Below, piece after piece: positions 9,617-18,405 of a DNA stretch of 64,000 nt; the stretch's first letter is position 1, and every line of letters begins with the position of its first letter. The notes beneath the pieces were generated by a model, which had not been told where the DNA came from, searched no databases, and worked only from the letters and a program-made list of their open reading frames with translations. The position numbers were made by a program, and so were the translations under genes. Source of the DNA: Lawsonia intracellularis PHE/MN1-00 (lineage in GTDB: Bacteria; Desulfobacterota; Desulfovibrionia; Desulfovibrionales; Desulfovibrionaceae); assembly GCF_000055945.1 (NCBI RefSeq), contig NC_008011.1, positions 1 through 64,000 of the forward strand, written 5' to 3'.

Positions 9617-10525
9617 TTATAACTGTAAGGCATTATGATATGCAAGGTATATATGTGTAACCAGTCTATTTAACACAAGTGTAGGGTTGACCATAATATG
9701 TAGAGCTGATTCACTTTGTGAAAGTATATCTTGTAAATTAAGAAAATCTACAGGAGATAATATAGATAAACATTCTACAAGTTGATTTTTTCTTTGTTTT
9801 TTTAGTGATAAAACAATTGTTTTTCTGATTAATGAAATAATATGTTGTACTAATGAGGCTTCGACTACATTTTTATTTGTGGTAAAATTAAACCAATTTT
9901 TACCAGTTATTAAAAAAGTAGTAAGTTTTTCTTCCCATTCTTCTATTAGCTCTGAGGAGGATGAAGTCATTACTGACGTCCATGGAAGTGTTATTGTCCA
10001 AGATCTAGAAACAAGTGTTGGTAAAAGTTGTTCTCTTTGTGGTACAAGTAGCAAACAACAAGTTTGTGGATGTGGTTCCTCTAGTGATTTAAGTAGTGCA
10101 TTAGCAGCCTCAGTACGGAGATGTTGAGCTTCAGCAAGTATGACAACTTTTTTCCCATTACTATGGGCAGGCTCTCCAAAAACTGTTCGTAATTTACGGA
10201 TGTCATCAATTTTTATACTTCCTTCTGCTCCATGTAATAAGAAAAGATCATGGAAAAGCTTTGCTCCAATTTGTAAGCAAGTTGGACAAGTTAAACAAGG
10301 TGTTCCATATATACAATTTAGTCGAGCAGCATACCAAAGGGCAATAGAAAATCGTTCATCTAATGTTCCACCTTCAATAATAAGTGCCTGTGGAGGATTA
10401 CTAGCTATATTATTTAGTAATATTCTAACATTATGCTGAGTTTGGGCTGTTGCTAAAGTAAATGCTTCTGTTGCTTGTTGTTGTGTTGGTAGATCAGAGT
10501 TTATTTTCTGTTTGGCTGTGGACAT
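9617..10525 (-). CDS. holB: DNA polymerase III delta' subunit
   Basis: Delta' is the non-ATPase clamp-loader subunit that helps place the beta clamp on DNA. Visible features are the AAA+-like N-terminal fold without a working Walker A, the zinc-binding cysteines CIYGTPCLTCPTC, the conserved KVVILAEAQHLRTEAANALLKSLEEP block and the sensor-like LVSRSW. Length is 302 residues, slightly short for the family. It starts 10 bases after the stop of the upstream 1011-codon gene on the same strand, so the two are probably cotranscribed. Confidence 0.88.
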   Translation of the reverse strand: MSTAKQKINSDLPTQQQATEAFTLATAQTQHNVRILLNNIASNPPQALIIEGGTLDERFSIALWYAARLNCIYGTPCLTCPTCLQIGAKLFHDLFLLHGAEGSIKIDDIRKLRTVFGEPAHSNGKKVVILAEAQHLRTEAANALLKSLEEPHPQTCCLLLVPQREQLLPTLVSRSWTITLPWTSVMTSSSSELIEEWEEKLTTFLITGKNWFNFTTNKNVVEASLVQHIISLIRKTIVLSLKKQRKNQLVECLSILSPVDFLNLQDILSQSESALHIMVNPTLVLNRLVTHIYLAYHNALQL

Positions 10526-10535
10526 AGTAAAATGA

Positions 10536-13500
10536 TTATTCCAATGTAATATTATATGTCTTATGCTGAATAGCAGTTACAATAGAGTTAATATATGTTT
10601 CATGAGATGTAAGATAAAAAGATAGGGCACGAGCAAAATTTTTACCCATGTATCCATCTATAAAGAGTTGACTGACTTCTTGGACAAGCAGAAGCACATT
10701 CTGACCTTTAGCAAGGATAATTTTTTCTTCTCTTGTCATTGTATTCAGTATGGAACGAAATGTTTGTTGTGCATAAGGTTGATACATCCAAAAATACATA
10801 AAGTCTAATGCATTAATAATACTTTCTCTTTGTAATTCAGGAGCTTCTTTTGAAGTAATTTTGAATAGTTCATAAGGCTTTGAAAGTAGAAATAATATAT
10901 CTAGATCAGGAAAGCGTAATTCTAACTTTGTATACCAATTAAAAAAATGTTCTAATTTGGTTTTATAATCCCAAGAGCGAAGTCGATAGTTATTATTTTT
11001 ATCTGCAAATCCTTCAATAACACCAGCAACAGTATCAGAGGCAGATTTAGAAATAATTGCAGCACCTGGTTGAAGAACTGCTAAAGGATTTGCAATATTA
11101 AAAAGTAACAGTGATTCTATAAGGATATCATTATAAAGAATGGAGAGTGGAACTGCAAAAATACTTCTAAATAAATTACCAATAATAGCTTCTTTAGGAA
11201 AGCCTCTAAGAATATTGTGTCCAGCTATATATAGGCTATTACAAATAGCTATCACTGTAAATACAATGATGTAATGATTACTTAACGTGAACCCAAAAGT
11301 TTTTTGTAGGATTAAGTCATGAATAATAAGTTCAAGCAAAACAACAGATAAGCCTGTATACATTAATGAATCACAAATTCTACTCCAACTTATAAAGTTT
11401 TTCCAGCGGAGTAAAGAAGTTTTTGAGAAGCTTCCACCACCTAGTATTGCTTGGGCGATATTACGTATTCCTGTTATAACAAACCAAATAGTTGAACCAA
11501 ACCATGCAAGTACCCACCACTCTTGAGTATAGAGGAAAGCTAGTGTTGCAGGAACAAAACCTATAATAATTTTTAACAGATTTGCACATTTTGTATTGAG
11601 ATAGGTGATATTTGGCCATGAATTTGTTTGTTTTTTTTTATCAATTTTTCTAAGGTAAATACCATTATCTGGTAAAGAGCCTATTCCACCCATTGCAATG
11701 ATATTACCATAGGGTTTAATTTTTATATTAGCAAGTGCTTGCCATTCTTCTTTTTTTTGTCTGCCAAGCATTCTGAGGCCAGGTAGTTTTCTAAGAAAAG
11801 AAAGAATTTTATAATTAATTCCTTCAGTATTTGTAGTAACTATCCAAGTTTTTTGGAAAGCTAATGGTACATGAACAGGAAGGATCATAGGATTGAATAA
11901 TTGTTTTTTTGCTAAAACTCTTCTTGAACTTGCAGGTAATGTTTGTGGTGCTGCAAGACCCATACCATGTCGTAAATTTGAGTTACTTGTTGAGTCTGTA
12001 CCAATACGACTACGTAGAGGACTTATCTTATAAGGAGCTTGTAATATTGGTAAGTTACGCAAAATAACTATAAATTTTTTATAACGCTTGTAACTTGCCT
12101 CTGTATTTAACAATTCTAATCTTCGAATCATACTTACAAGAAGCTGTTTAAGACGTAATATATTTGGATCATTAATTGCTAATTGAAGTTCATTAATTGC
12201 AGCTAAATGAATAAGATGTCCTTGTTGCCATTCTTTAAGGTTAAAAAGTTCTAAATGAGTGATCATTCCTTTACAGTCCCATAAGAGTTCAAGGACATCT
12301 TCAGCTGTTAATTTTGCAAGTTGTAGTGTTATACGATATCCACTTCTTAGGCTAGATACATATTTAAGCAAATTATAGGGGGATAATTTTAAAAGTTCTG
12401 GCAGTTGAGTGGGATGGTCAGGAGTAAAGAGGTTAGCAATTTCAGGATTGTTATCAGGTGTGATCCACCGTTCACTAATTGATTCAATAGTTATCATATT
12501 CATTTTATGAATATGATGCGTAATTTGTTCTACCTGCTCAGGAGTTGCTATTAGCATTTCTTTTTTTAAAGCTGATGTTTTTTCATATAAAAGTGGTAAA
12601 AGTTGTTTATGGATACACTCAGTAAGATGTAATAGAGATGTCTGTCCTTGTCCTACAAATGCAAGGAATTCTTGTGGCTGAATTTCAGGTATAATAATTT
12701 CTAATTCATTAGCAAGTTCTAAGCGATATTTTGTGTTCCAAATATTTAGTACAGTTAATACGTTTTGTTGCATCCATTGAGAAACTTGTTTTCCTTTTTC
12801 CATGAGTTCATACACAGGTTTTTCTGCTAAAAACGTAAGAAAACTTTCAGGATCTGAAAAACCACGAGGAGCCCAAACAACTCTTATAAAACGATTGTGG
12901 AAAGGAATTTGAAATTCTATACCAATACGGACGATAATACCTACAATACTTGCTGCTTGTAATACTTCCCGAGCGATTTCTGGCTCCACATAATTATAGT
13001 AAACAACTGTGAGTTTACGGATACCTTTAACCCATGCATCCATAATAAGATGTGTTGCATTTTTTCGTCCTTTTGTGTTTGAATCATGCACATGGTGATC
13101 CATAGTTAGTTGATTCCACTTTTCTGGCATTTCTAATAAGTGGTGTTTAGTAAGCATTTTTCTTACTATATTTGGATTCCCTTCAGCAGTTCGTCTAAAG
13201 TCATGCACAAGTTTAAGTTGGTGACTTTCATCATGTCTAGAGCGGACGATATCTTTCATAATTTGGATAAGTACACGACCAGTATTATAGCGAAAGGTTG
13301 TACGAGCACTATGTAGAACTTCATCGTGTAATGCTTGGAGGGCATATAGCCTATCTTTTGCTTTACCTTTTTCAATATTAGTTAAGAGGTTAATAACAGC
13401 ATGGGCTACACGAAATTCTCTTGTTGTTGTAAGTTCAAGGATACCATGTGGATGAAGGTTAATATCAATTGTTGGCTGTTGTTTTATATCAGAGTGGATA

Positions 13501-13571
13501 TTATCAAGGGTGTCGTTTATCATCCGAAGGAGTTCACGGTCTTGGCGGTCAAAAAAAATAGAAGGGATCAT
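10536..13571 (-). CDS. Large conserved membrane protein of unknown function
   Basis: I do not recognise a named family for this 1011-residue protein. The N-terminal 620 residues are largely soluble. At about 157-225 there is D-H-H-V-H followed by GIRKLTVVYYNYVEPEI and RIGIEFQI, a pattern resembling the metal-binding HxH and the GxE strand of PHP-domain hydrolases. Whether all metal ligands are present is uncertain. About residues 650-810 carry several hydrophobic segments (IIIGFVPATLAFLY, VLAWFGSTIWFVITGI, LLELIIHDLIL, IIVFTVIAICNSLY, LLLFNIANPLAVL). The C-terminal 170 residues are soluble again. It forms a likely operon with holB. Similar long proteins occur in desulfovibrios by my recollection; I infer an inner-membrane enzyme or regulator and claim no more. 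Confidence 0.75.
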   Translation of the reverse strand: MIPSIFFDRQDRELLRMINDTLDNIHSDIKQQPTIDINLHPHGILELTTTREFRVAHAVINLLTNIEKGKAKDRLYALQALHDEVLHSARTTFRYNTGRVLIQIMKDIVRSRHDESHQLKLVHDFRRTAEGNPNIVRKMLTKHHLLEMPEKWNQLTMDHHVHDSNTKGRKNATHLIMDAWVKGIRKLTVVYYNYVEPEIAREVLQAASIVGIIVRIGIEFQIPFHNRFIRVVWAPRGFSDPESFLTFLAEKPVYELMEKGKQVSQWMQQNVLTVLNIWNTKYRLELANELEIIIPEIQPQEFLAFVGQGQTSLLHLTECIHKQLLPLLYEKTSALKKEMLIATPEQVEQITHHIHKMNMITIESISERWITPDNNPEIANLFTPDHPTQLPELLKLSPYNLLKYVSSLRSGYRITLQLAKLTAEDVLELLWDCKGMITHLELFNLKEWQQGHLIHLAAINELQLAINDPNILRLKQLLVSMIRRLELLNTEASYKRYKKFIVILRNLPILQAPYKISPLRSRIGTDSTSNSNLRHGMGLAAPQTLPASSRRVLAKKQLFNPMILPVHVPLAFQKTWIVTTNTEGINYKILSFLRKLPGLRMLGRQKKEEWQALANIKIKPYGNIIAMGGIGSLPDNGIYLRKIDKKKQTNSWPNITYLNTKCANLLKIIIGFVPATLAFLYTQEWWVLAWFGSTIWFVITGIRNIAQAILGGGSFSKTSLLRWKNFISWSRICDSLMYTGLSVVLLELIIHDLILQKTFGFTLSNHYIIVFTVIAICNSLYIAGHNILRGFPKEAIIGNLFRSIFAVPLSILYNDILIESLLLFNIANPLAVLQPGAAIISKSASDTVAGVIEGFADKNNNYRLRSWDYKTKLEHFFNWYTKLELRFPDLDILFLLSKPYELFKITSKEAPELQRESIINALDFMYFWMYQPYAQQTFRSILNTMTREEKIILAKGQNVLLLVQEVSQLFIDGYMGKNFARALSFYLTSHETYINSIVTAIQHKTYNITLE

Positions 13572-14115
13572 TTATGCTATCCTAAATAATATTGTAACTA
13601 ACTGATAGATTGTATCTTATCTAACAATATGTAGATCGTCTATATGTCAGGATAATATATAGTTTGATAGTAGGTTTAATTAAATATTTTTTATTTTCTT
13701 CTTATAAAGAAGAATTTTTATTATAGCTGATATAAAAAATAATTATTTTACTTTAAAATAAAGTAGAAGGAATATATGTAACTATTTTTTATAGCAAGAT
13801 AAAATAATTTTTATTCATTACATAATAAGTTATATTTCTATCTAGTATATAGTATAACTAGTTATCATTTATTTAATTGTGATAACTAATAATTGTTATA
13901 AATTATATCTTAATAATAAAAAAGAATAGTTTAACTATAGTATTTCATTTATAAAATTTTTAGCTTAGCTTATAGTTTATAATAGTTAATAATAAATTGA
14001 TAGTTAGTAGTATGTAATTTATCTATGTAATTTGTTTGCTTTTTATAGTATCTACCTTGTTTTTTTATTAAATAATAGTATGTTATAAAATTTCTGTATT
14101 ATTTTTCTTTTTACA
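13572..14115. other. Long AT-rich spacer between divergent genes
   Basis: About 540 bases of very AT-rich sequence between the large membrane-protein gene and the RRM gene. No open frame or convincing hairpin is present. Confidence 0.5.
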
Positions 14116-14144
14116 TTGACATTACTGTTTTAGTAATGCATAGT
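14116..14144 (+). promoter_or_regulatory. Putative sigma-70 promoter of the RRM gene
   Basis: A perfect -35 TTGACA (14116-14121) is followed after 17 bases by CATAGT (14139-14144), four of six matches to TATAAT. A start near 14151 would give a leader of about 77 bases. Confidence 0.6.
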
Positions 14145-14157
14145 TGTCTTTGAGGTG

Positions 14158-14197
14158 CCGTATTATGTTCAAGTGTATTGAACTTTCAATGATACGG
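14158..14197 (+). promoter_or_regulatory. Structured 5' leader of the RRM gene
   Basis: CCGTAT (14158-14163) pairs with ATACGG (14192-14197). Inside it GTTCAA (14167-14172) pairs with TTGAAC (14178-14183) around loop GTGTA, and a U-G and two A-U pairs extend the outer stem. It lies between the promoter and the GAGAGG ribosome-binding site. A temperature- or autoregulated leader is possible, but that role is inference. Confidence 0.5.
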
Positions 14198-14227
14198 GAA
14201 TGAGGTTTTTTTTGAGAGGTTTTTTTC

Positions 14228-14494
14228 ATGGCTAAGTCTATTTATGTTGGTAATCTTCCCTGGTCTGCTACAGAAGAACAAGTTCAAAGTCTTTTTTCTG
14301 AGTATGGTCATGTAATGGCTGTAAAACTTGTAAGTGATCGTGAAACAGGTCGTGCACGTGGTTTTGGTTTTGTTGAAATGGAGGAGCCTGGTGCTACAGC
14401 TGCTATTGAAGCCCTAGATAATGCAAATTTTGGTGGGCGTACTTTGCGTGTAAATGAGGCAAAACCTCGAGCACCCCGAGCACCACGTTACTAG
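14228..14494 (+). CDS. RRM-type RNA-binding protein
   Basis: This 88-residue protein is almost entirely one RNA recognition motif of the bacterial cold-inducible Rbp type. RNP2 is IYVGNL at residues 5-10, and RNP1 is RGFGFVEM around 44-51. A short basic proline-rich tail (RAPRAPRY) follows. Such proteins bind single-stranded RNA and are thought to act in RNA metabolism under stress. The gene has its own promoter, a structured leader and a GAGAGG site nine bases before the ATG. The last five codons and the stop lie inside a large palindrome that continues into the terminator, so the 3' end of the message is self-complementary with its coding end. Confidence 0.93.
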   Translation: MAKSIYVGNLPWSATEEQVQSLFSEYGHVMAVKLVSDRETGRARGFGFVEMEEPGATAAIEALDNANFGGRTLRVNEAKPRAPRAPRY

Positions 14495-14566
14495 TTTTTA
14501 CATAAAAAAAGAACCTCTAGAATTCTAGCGGTTCTTTTTTTATGTAAAAACTAGTAACGTGGTGCT
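14479..14566. terminator. 88-bp near-perfect palindrome containing the RRM gene stop and a bidirectional terminator
   Basis: Left arm 14479-14515 is the exact reverse complement of right arm 14530-14566 (37 of 37 bases). The centre adds CTAGAATTCTAG (14517-14528), itself palindromic, with a single T/C mismatch between. The core is a normal terminator (AGAACC/GGTTCT flanked by A7 and T7). The arms extend past it over the stop codon and last codons of the RRM gene. The right arm therefore repeats the end of the coding sequence in reverse. Confidence 0.9.
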
Positions 14567-14778
14567 AACTTAGTAGTTAGCCTAACTTAGTTTATTATTA
14601 TTATTATATAAAAATAACTGATAGCAGTTAATTAGGTTGGAGTAGATGGATTAACTTTTCTTCATATACTTATATATCAAATTATTTTATCCAAAAACTA
14701 TTCTTATCTAATTTTGCTTTTTAAATTTTTCTTCTATTGATTACGTATGTTTTTTGCTTGTGAAAAACATGTTTTTAT

Positions 14779-15576
14779 TTAAGATAGGTTGTCAAGTTTA
14801 TTCCACTCATTTATTTTTTCCTTAATAAATAGAATAATTTTTTCGTGTTCATTTTTCCCTGTTCCTGATACATAAATAGGAGCACCAAATGAGAAATGAA
14901 TAGTTTTTTGAGGATTGATTGGTCCAAAGTCCTTTATCAATTTCCCTTCACCCCAAGCATCTGTTTTAAGAGCTAAAGGGATAACTGGCACTCCAGTACG
15001 TCGTGCAAGTTTTACACCTATGCTATTAAATTTTTCAGGGAGAAAGGTATGTGATCGAGTACTTTGAGGAAAAATAATAAGAGAGGTTCCACTGTTGAGG
15101 TGATTTGAACCTTCCTCAAGTACTTTTGAGAAATCTACCCTTGGGTTTTGGCGCTTTATAATAATAGGATTTCTTGAAGATAAAATTTTTCCAAAAAATG
15201 GATAACTAATTAAACTTTTTTTCACAATAAAAGTAACAGGTTTGTATGGCTGAATTATTGAAGGAAGAACAAATGTTTCTAGTGTACTCATGTGATTACC
15301 TATAATAATGCAAGGGGAGTTATTATTATGTATATGTTCTAATCCTTCAATATTGAATTGACAGCCAACCTTTTCTAAAACACTAAAAACTTCTTTACTT
15401 GATTGAACCCATGATTCAGAAGTATATTTTTTAAAATAAGCTTTGATACCACCTTTGGTAATGATCCATAATATTGGAAGATAACCAATATTAGGGAATT
15501 GTTGTATAAATTTTGGAATAGACTTTTGAGGAGTCTTATATGAAGATTGGCTAAATGGTGTGAGAGATTTAATCAT
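14779..15576 (-). CDS. 1-acyl-glycerol-3-phosphate acyltransferase-like protein
   Basis: This is a PlsC/LPLAT-superfamily acyltransferase, probably moving an acyl group onto lysophospholipid in the inner membrane. Block I is GNHMSTLET, an H-x4-E in place of the usual H-x4-D. The block III position reads FPQSTRS rather than FPEGTRS. A basic substrate strand (NPIIIKRQNPRVDF) and GVPVIPLAL are present. Length is 265 residues. The start overlaps the last four bases of rarA (ATGA-type coupling), suggesting translational coupling. The variant motifs are shared by a subset of LPLAT proteins, so it may use an unusual acceptor. It could also be a lipid A or ornithine-lipid type acyltransferase. Confidence 0.82.
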   Translation of the reverse strand: MIKSLTPFSQSSYKTPQKSIPKFIQQFPNIGYLPILWIITKGGIKAYFKKYTSESWVQSSKEVFSVLEKVGCQFNIEGLEHIHNNNSPCIIIGNHMSTLETFVLPSIIQPYKPVTFIVKKSLISYPFFGKILSSRNPIIIKRQNPRVDFSKVLEEGSNHLNSGTSLIIFPQSTRSHTFLPEKFNSIGVKLARRTGVPVIPLALKTDAWGEGKLIKDFGPINPQKTIHFSFGAPIYVSGTGKNEHEKIILFIKEKINEWNKLDNLS

Positions 15577-16805
15577 TTTGGGCTCTCTTCTGGTATAGAG
15601 TATTTCTTCTTTATATGGTTATGCCACATATTTAACTTAGGTTCTTCTCCCTGTTCTTTTGGGTAGTAAAAACTGCGGTTACTAATGGTTGATGGGAAGT
15701 ATTCTTGTTCAACCCAGGCATTTGGATAGTTATGAGGATATTTATATTCTCTACCATATCCCCATTGCTTTTGTAGTTGAGTAGAAGGATTACGAAGGTG
15801 TAATGGGACAGGTTGTGCCCCATGAAGTCGAACTTCTCTTGCGGCATTACTATAAGCAGCATAAGTTGAGTTACTCTTTCGGGCTAATGCTAAGTATACA
15901 ACTGTTTCTGAAAGAGGTATGAATCCTTCTGGCATACCAACAAACTCTACAGCTTGTTGGCAGGATACAGCTAAGGATAATGCTTGAGGGTCTGCTAATC
16001 CTATATCTTCTGATGCAGATATAATAAGTCTTCTACAGATAAATCTTGGATCTTCCCCACCTTCCAATAAACATGCAAGGTAATATAGTGCAGCATCAGG
16101 ATTACTTCCTCTAATAGACTTAATAAGAGCAGATGCATATTCGTAATGACTATCTCCATCTTTATCATGTCTTTCAAGGATTTCAGGTAGGTTTATCTTA
16201 ATATATTCAAGTACTCTTTTTTCTTCAGGCAGTATTGATATATATTCAATAAGATTAAATAGTGTTCGTGCATCACCATGTGCGGTAGTGGCAAGGAAAT
16301 TTATAACATCATCTGGTAATAGTATGTTGAGAAAAAGAGTTCCTTTTTTAACAAGTTCTTTTAATTCATTGTATCCTAATTGTCGTAGTTGGAGAACATT
16401 TAAGCGTGATAGAAGCTGTTTTGTTACACTAAATGATGGATTTTCTGTTGTTGTAGCAAGCATTGTTAGTTTACCTGATTCAAGTAAAGGTAAAAAGAAG
16501 TCTTGCTGAGCTTTAGAAAAACGATGTATCTCATCTAAAATAAGAATATCAATATCAGTAAGCTTCTGGCGTAATTGTTGTATCCCTGTTTCTGGTGCGC
16601 TAATACGAAGAATATTTGTACTTTTTTTATATGCTAATAGTAAGGCTAAAGTAGACTTACCACAACCAGGTGGACCAAAGAAAAGGAGGCTTGGCAAACG
16701 TGGGGCAGATATAATGTACTGTAATCGTTCTAATAGATGATTTTGTCCAATAAAAGTATCTAAGTTATTTGGTCGTAACTTTTCAGATAATGGTGTAAGA
16801 GACAT
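15573..16805 (-). CDS. rarA: Replication-associated recombination protein RarA (MgsA)
   Basis: RarA is a clamp-loader-related AAA+ ATPase acting at stalled replication forks. Near the N-terminus are LRPNNLDTFIGQNHLL and the Walker A GPPGCGKST. Walker B LILDEIHRF and sensor TATTENPSF follow. The C-terminal tetramerisation region contains SEDIGLADPQALS and LALARKSNSTYAAY. The 410-residue length is slightly shorter than the common 430-450. It starts a likely operon with the overlapping acyltransferase downstream; pyrR ends 36 bases upstream on the same strand. Confidence 0.93.
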   Translation of the reverse strand: MSLTPLSEKLRPNNLDTFIGQNHLLERLQYIISAPRLPSLLFFGPPGCGKSTLALLLAYKKSTNILRISAPETGIQQLRQKLTDIDILILDEIHRFSKAQQDFFLPLLESGKLTMLATTTENPSFSVTKQLLSRLNVLQLRQLGYNELKELVKKGTLFLNILLPDDVINFLATTAHGDARTLFNLIEYISILPEEKRVLEYIKINLPEILERHDKDGDSHYEYASALIKSIRGSNPDAALYYLACLLEGGEDPRFICRRLIISASEDIGLADPQALSLAVSCQQAVEFVGMPEGFIPLSETVVYLALARKSNSTYAAYSNAAREVRLHGAQPVPLHLRNPSTQLQKQWGYGREYKYPHNYPNAWVEQEYFPSTISNRSFYYPKEQGEEPKLNMWHNHIKKKYSIPEESPK

Positions 16806-16841
16806 AATAGCTCCATATTCTAAAATAGAAAGAAAATTAGG

Positions 16842-17369
16842 TTATTCTAGTAACACTGCATCTTCTCCATCAATTTCTTTTACAAGTACATTAATAGTAT
16901 GTTGGCTTGTTATATTAGTGGTGTAACCTATATAGTCAGGTTGAATAGGAAGTTCTCTACCACCTCGATCGATAAGTGTAAGGAGTTTGACATGGGTAGG
17001 ACGTCCATAGTTGTTAAGTGCTTCTAAAGCAGCTCGTATTGTACGGCCAGTATATATTACGTCATCTATAAGAATAACTGTTTTATCGTCAAGAATAGTA
17101 GGAATAAATGATTCTCCGATGATGGGATGGAGTTGACGTGTTGTCCAGTCATCTCTATAGAAATTAATGTCTAGGGTGCCAATAAGTGGAGATTGTTTTG
17201 TTTTCTCTACAATAACTTTTTGTAGACGGTTAGCTAAAATTACACCACGACGTTGAATACCAATAAATAGTATATTATCAAATGTTATATAGTTGTCTAT
17301 AAGTTCTTGAGACAGGTTAACTATAGCTGTTTCAAATTGATTTATAGTAAAAATTATTTTTCTATCCAT
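16842..17369 (-). CDS. pyrR: PyrR bifunctional regulator / uracil phosphoribosyltransferase
   Basis: PyrR senses UMP and regulates pyrimidine genes by RNA binding in many bacteria, with weak uracil phosphoribosyltransferase activity. The PRPP-binding loop VILIDDVIYTGRTIRAAL is clear. GIQRRGVILANRL near the N-terminus, the DINFYRDDWT hood segment and the late LIDRGGRELPIQPDYIG are diagnostic of PyrR. Length is 175 residues. No pyr operon genes are adjacent, and I did not find a PyrR-type anti-terminator before the gene. In this organism it may act mainly as a salvage enzyme. Confidence 0.92.
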   Translation of the reverse strand: MDRKIIFTINQFETAIVNLSQELIDNYITFDNILFIGIQRRGVILANRLQKVIVEKTKQSPLIGTLDINFYRDDWTTRQLHPIIGESFIPTILDDKTVILIDDVIYTGRTIRAALEALNNYGRPTHVKLLTLIDRGGRELPIQPDYIGYTTNITSQHTINVLVKEIDGEDAVLLE

Positions 17370-17611
17370 GGTTATCCTTTTTTACATACAAATACACAAA
17401 ATTTTTTCTTATGGGAAGTTTTACAATATACATAACTTTGGATAAAAACAGTTGTAGCAATTTATAGTCTATTTATTATGTCAGATAGTTACTATCTATT
17501 ATAAATATATTATCATTTCTTAAAGTCTGTAAAGAAAGATTAATAGTAGTGAGTTATGATAATATGTCAAATAGTAAATAAAATCCTAATAGTAAAAAGT
17601 AGTAATACCTT

Positions 17612-18394
17612 ATGATAGCTAAAAAAAATACCTCTTTTGGAGAGATAGAATTACCTTGGTCTAATTATAAAACATTTTATCTTGCTCATGAACATTGGCA
17701 AGAGCCTTATATATTAAATAAAAAAGAATCGCATCATCTTTTGCATGTATTGCGGATTCAAATAGGTACAGAGATTCATGTATTAGATGGAAGGGGAAGA
17801 GAAGGATTATTTTCTGTTAAAGAAGTAATAAAAGATAGAGTAAGTCTCTCTTACATTAATGACTGGATGCATCCTGAACCCACAAGAAAAGTTGTTCTTG
17901 CAGCAGGATGGACAAAAGCAGCAAGAAGAGGGTGGTTATTTGAAAAAGCTGCTGAACTTGAAGCATGGGCTATTTGGTTTTGGAAAGCTGAGAGGAGTCA
18001 ATTTCCATTATCTGAAGCTAAAAAAGAATCTTGGCAAGGTCAGATTATTGCAGGAGCAAAACAATGTAACAATCCGTGGTTTCCTTCATTACAATTATTT
18101 CCAAATGGTATAGAAGAACTTATTTATAATGTAGATACAATAGGTTGTGATTTTCGGCATGTATTAGTTGAAAATACTTGTGGACCAGCACAACCTCTTA
18201 CATTAGATATGCTTAAGCAAACTGGTTTAACTATTTGTGTCCTTGGGCCAGAAGGTGGTTTTACACATAAAGAAATCCTAAAACTAAAGGAAGCATCATT
18301 TTTGTCGTTGACACTAGGAGATAGAGTATTAAGGTGGGAAACTGCAGCTATCCTTTGTCTTGGATTGCATTGGTGGAAAAAAGTATATTCCTAA
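17612..18394 (+). CDS. rsmE: 16S rRNA (uracil-1498-N3)-methyltransferase RsmE
   Basis: RsmE is a SPOUT-fold enzyme methylating U1498 in the 16S decoding region. The N-terminal PUA-like part has HHLLHVLRIQIGTEIHVLDGRG. The SPOUT part has VVLAAGWTKAARRGWLFEKAAELEA. The knotted SAM site is LGPEGGFTHKE followed by LTLGDRVLRWETAAILCL. Length is 260 residues. The gene converges on ubiE with eleven bases between stops and is divergent from pyrR. Confidence 0.93.
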   Translation: MIAKKNTSFGEIELPWSNYKTFYLAHEHWQEPYILNKKESHHLLHVLRIQIGTEIHVLDGRGREGLFSVKEVIKDRVSLSYINDWMHPEPTRKVVLAAGWTKAARRGWLFEKAAELEAWAIWFWKAERSQFPLSEAKKESWQGQIIAGAKQCNNPWFPSLQLFPNGIEELIYNVDTIGCDFRHVLVENTCGPAQPLTLDMLKQTGLTICVLGPEGGFTHKEILKLKEASFLSLTLGDRVLRWETAAILCLGLHWWKKVYS

Positions 18395-18405
18395 TTAATA
18401 CTTTG

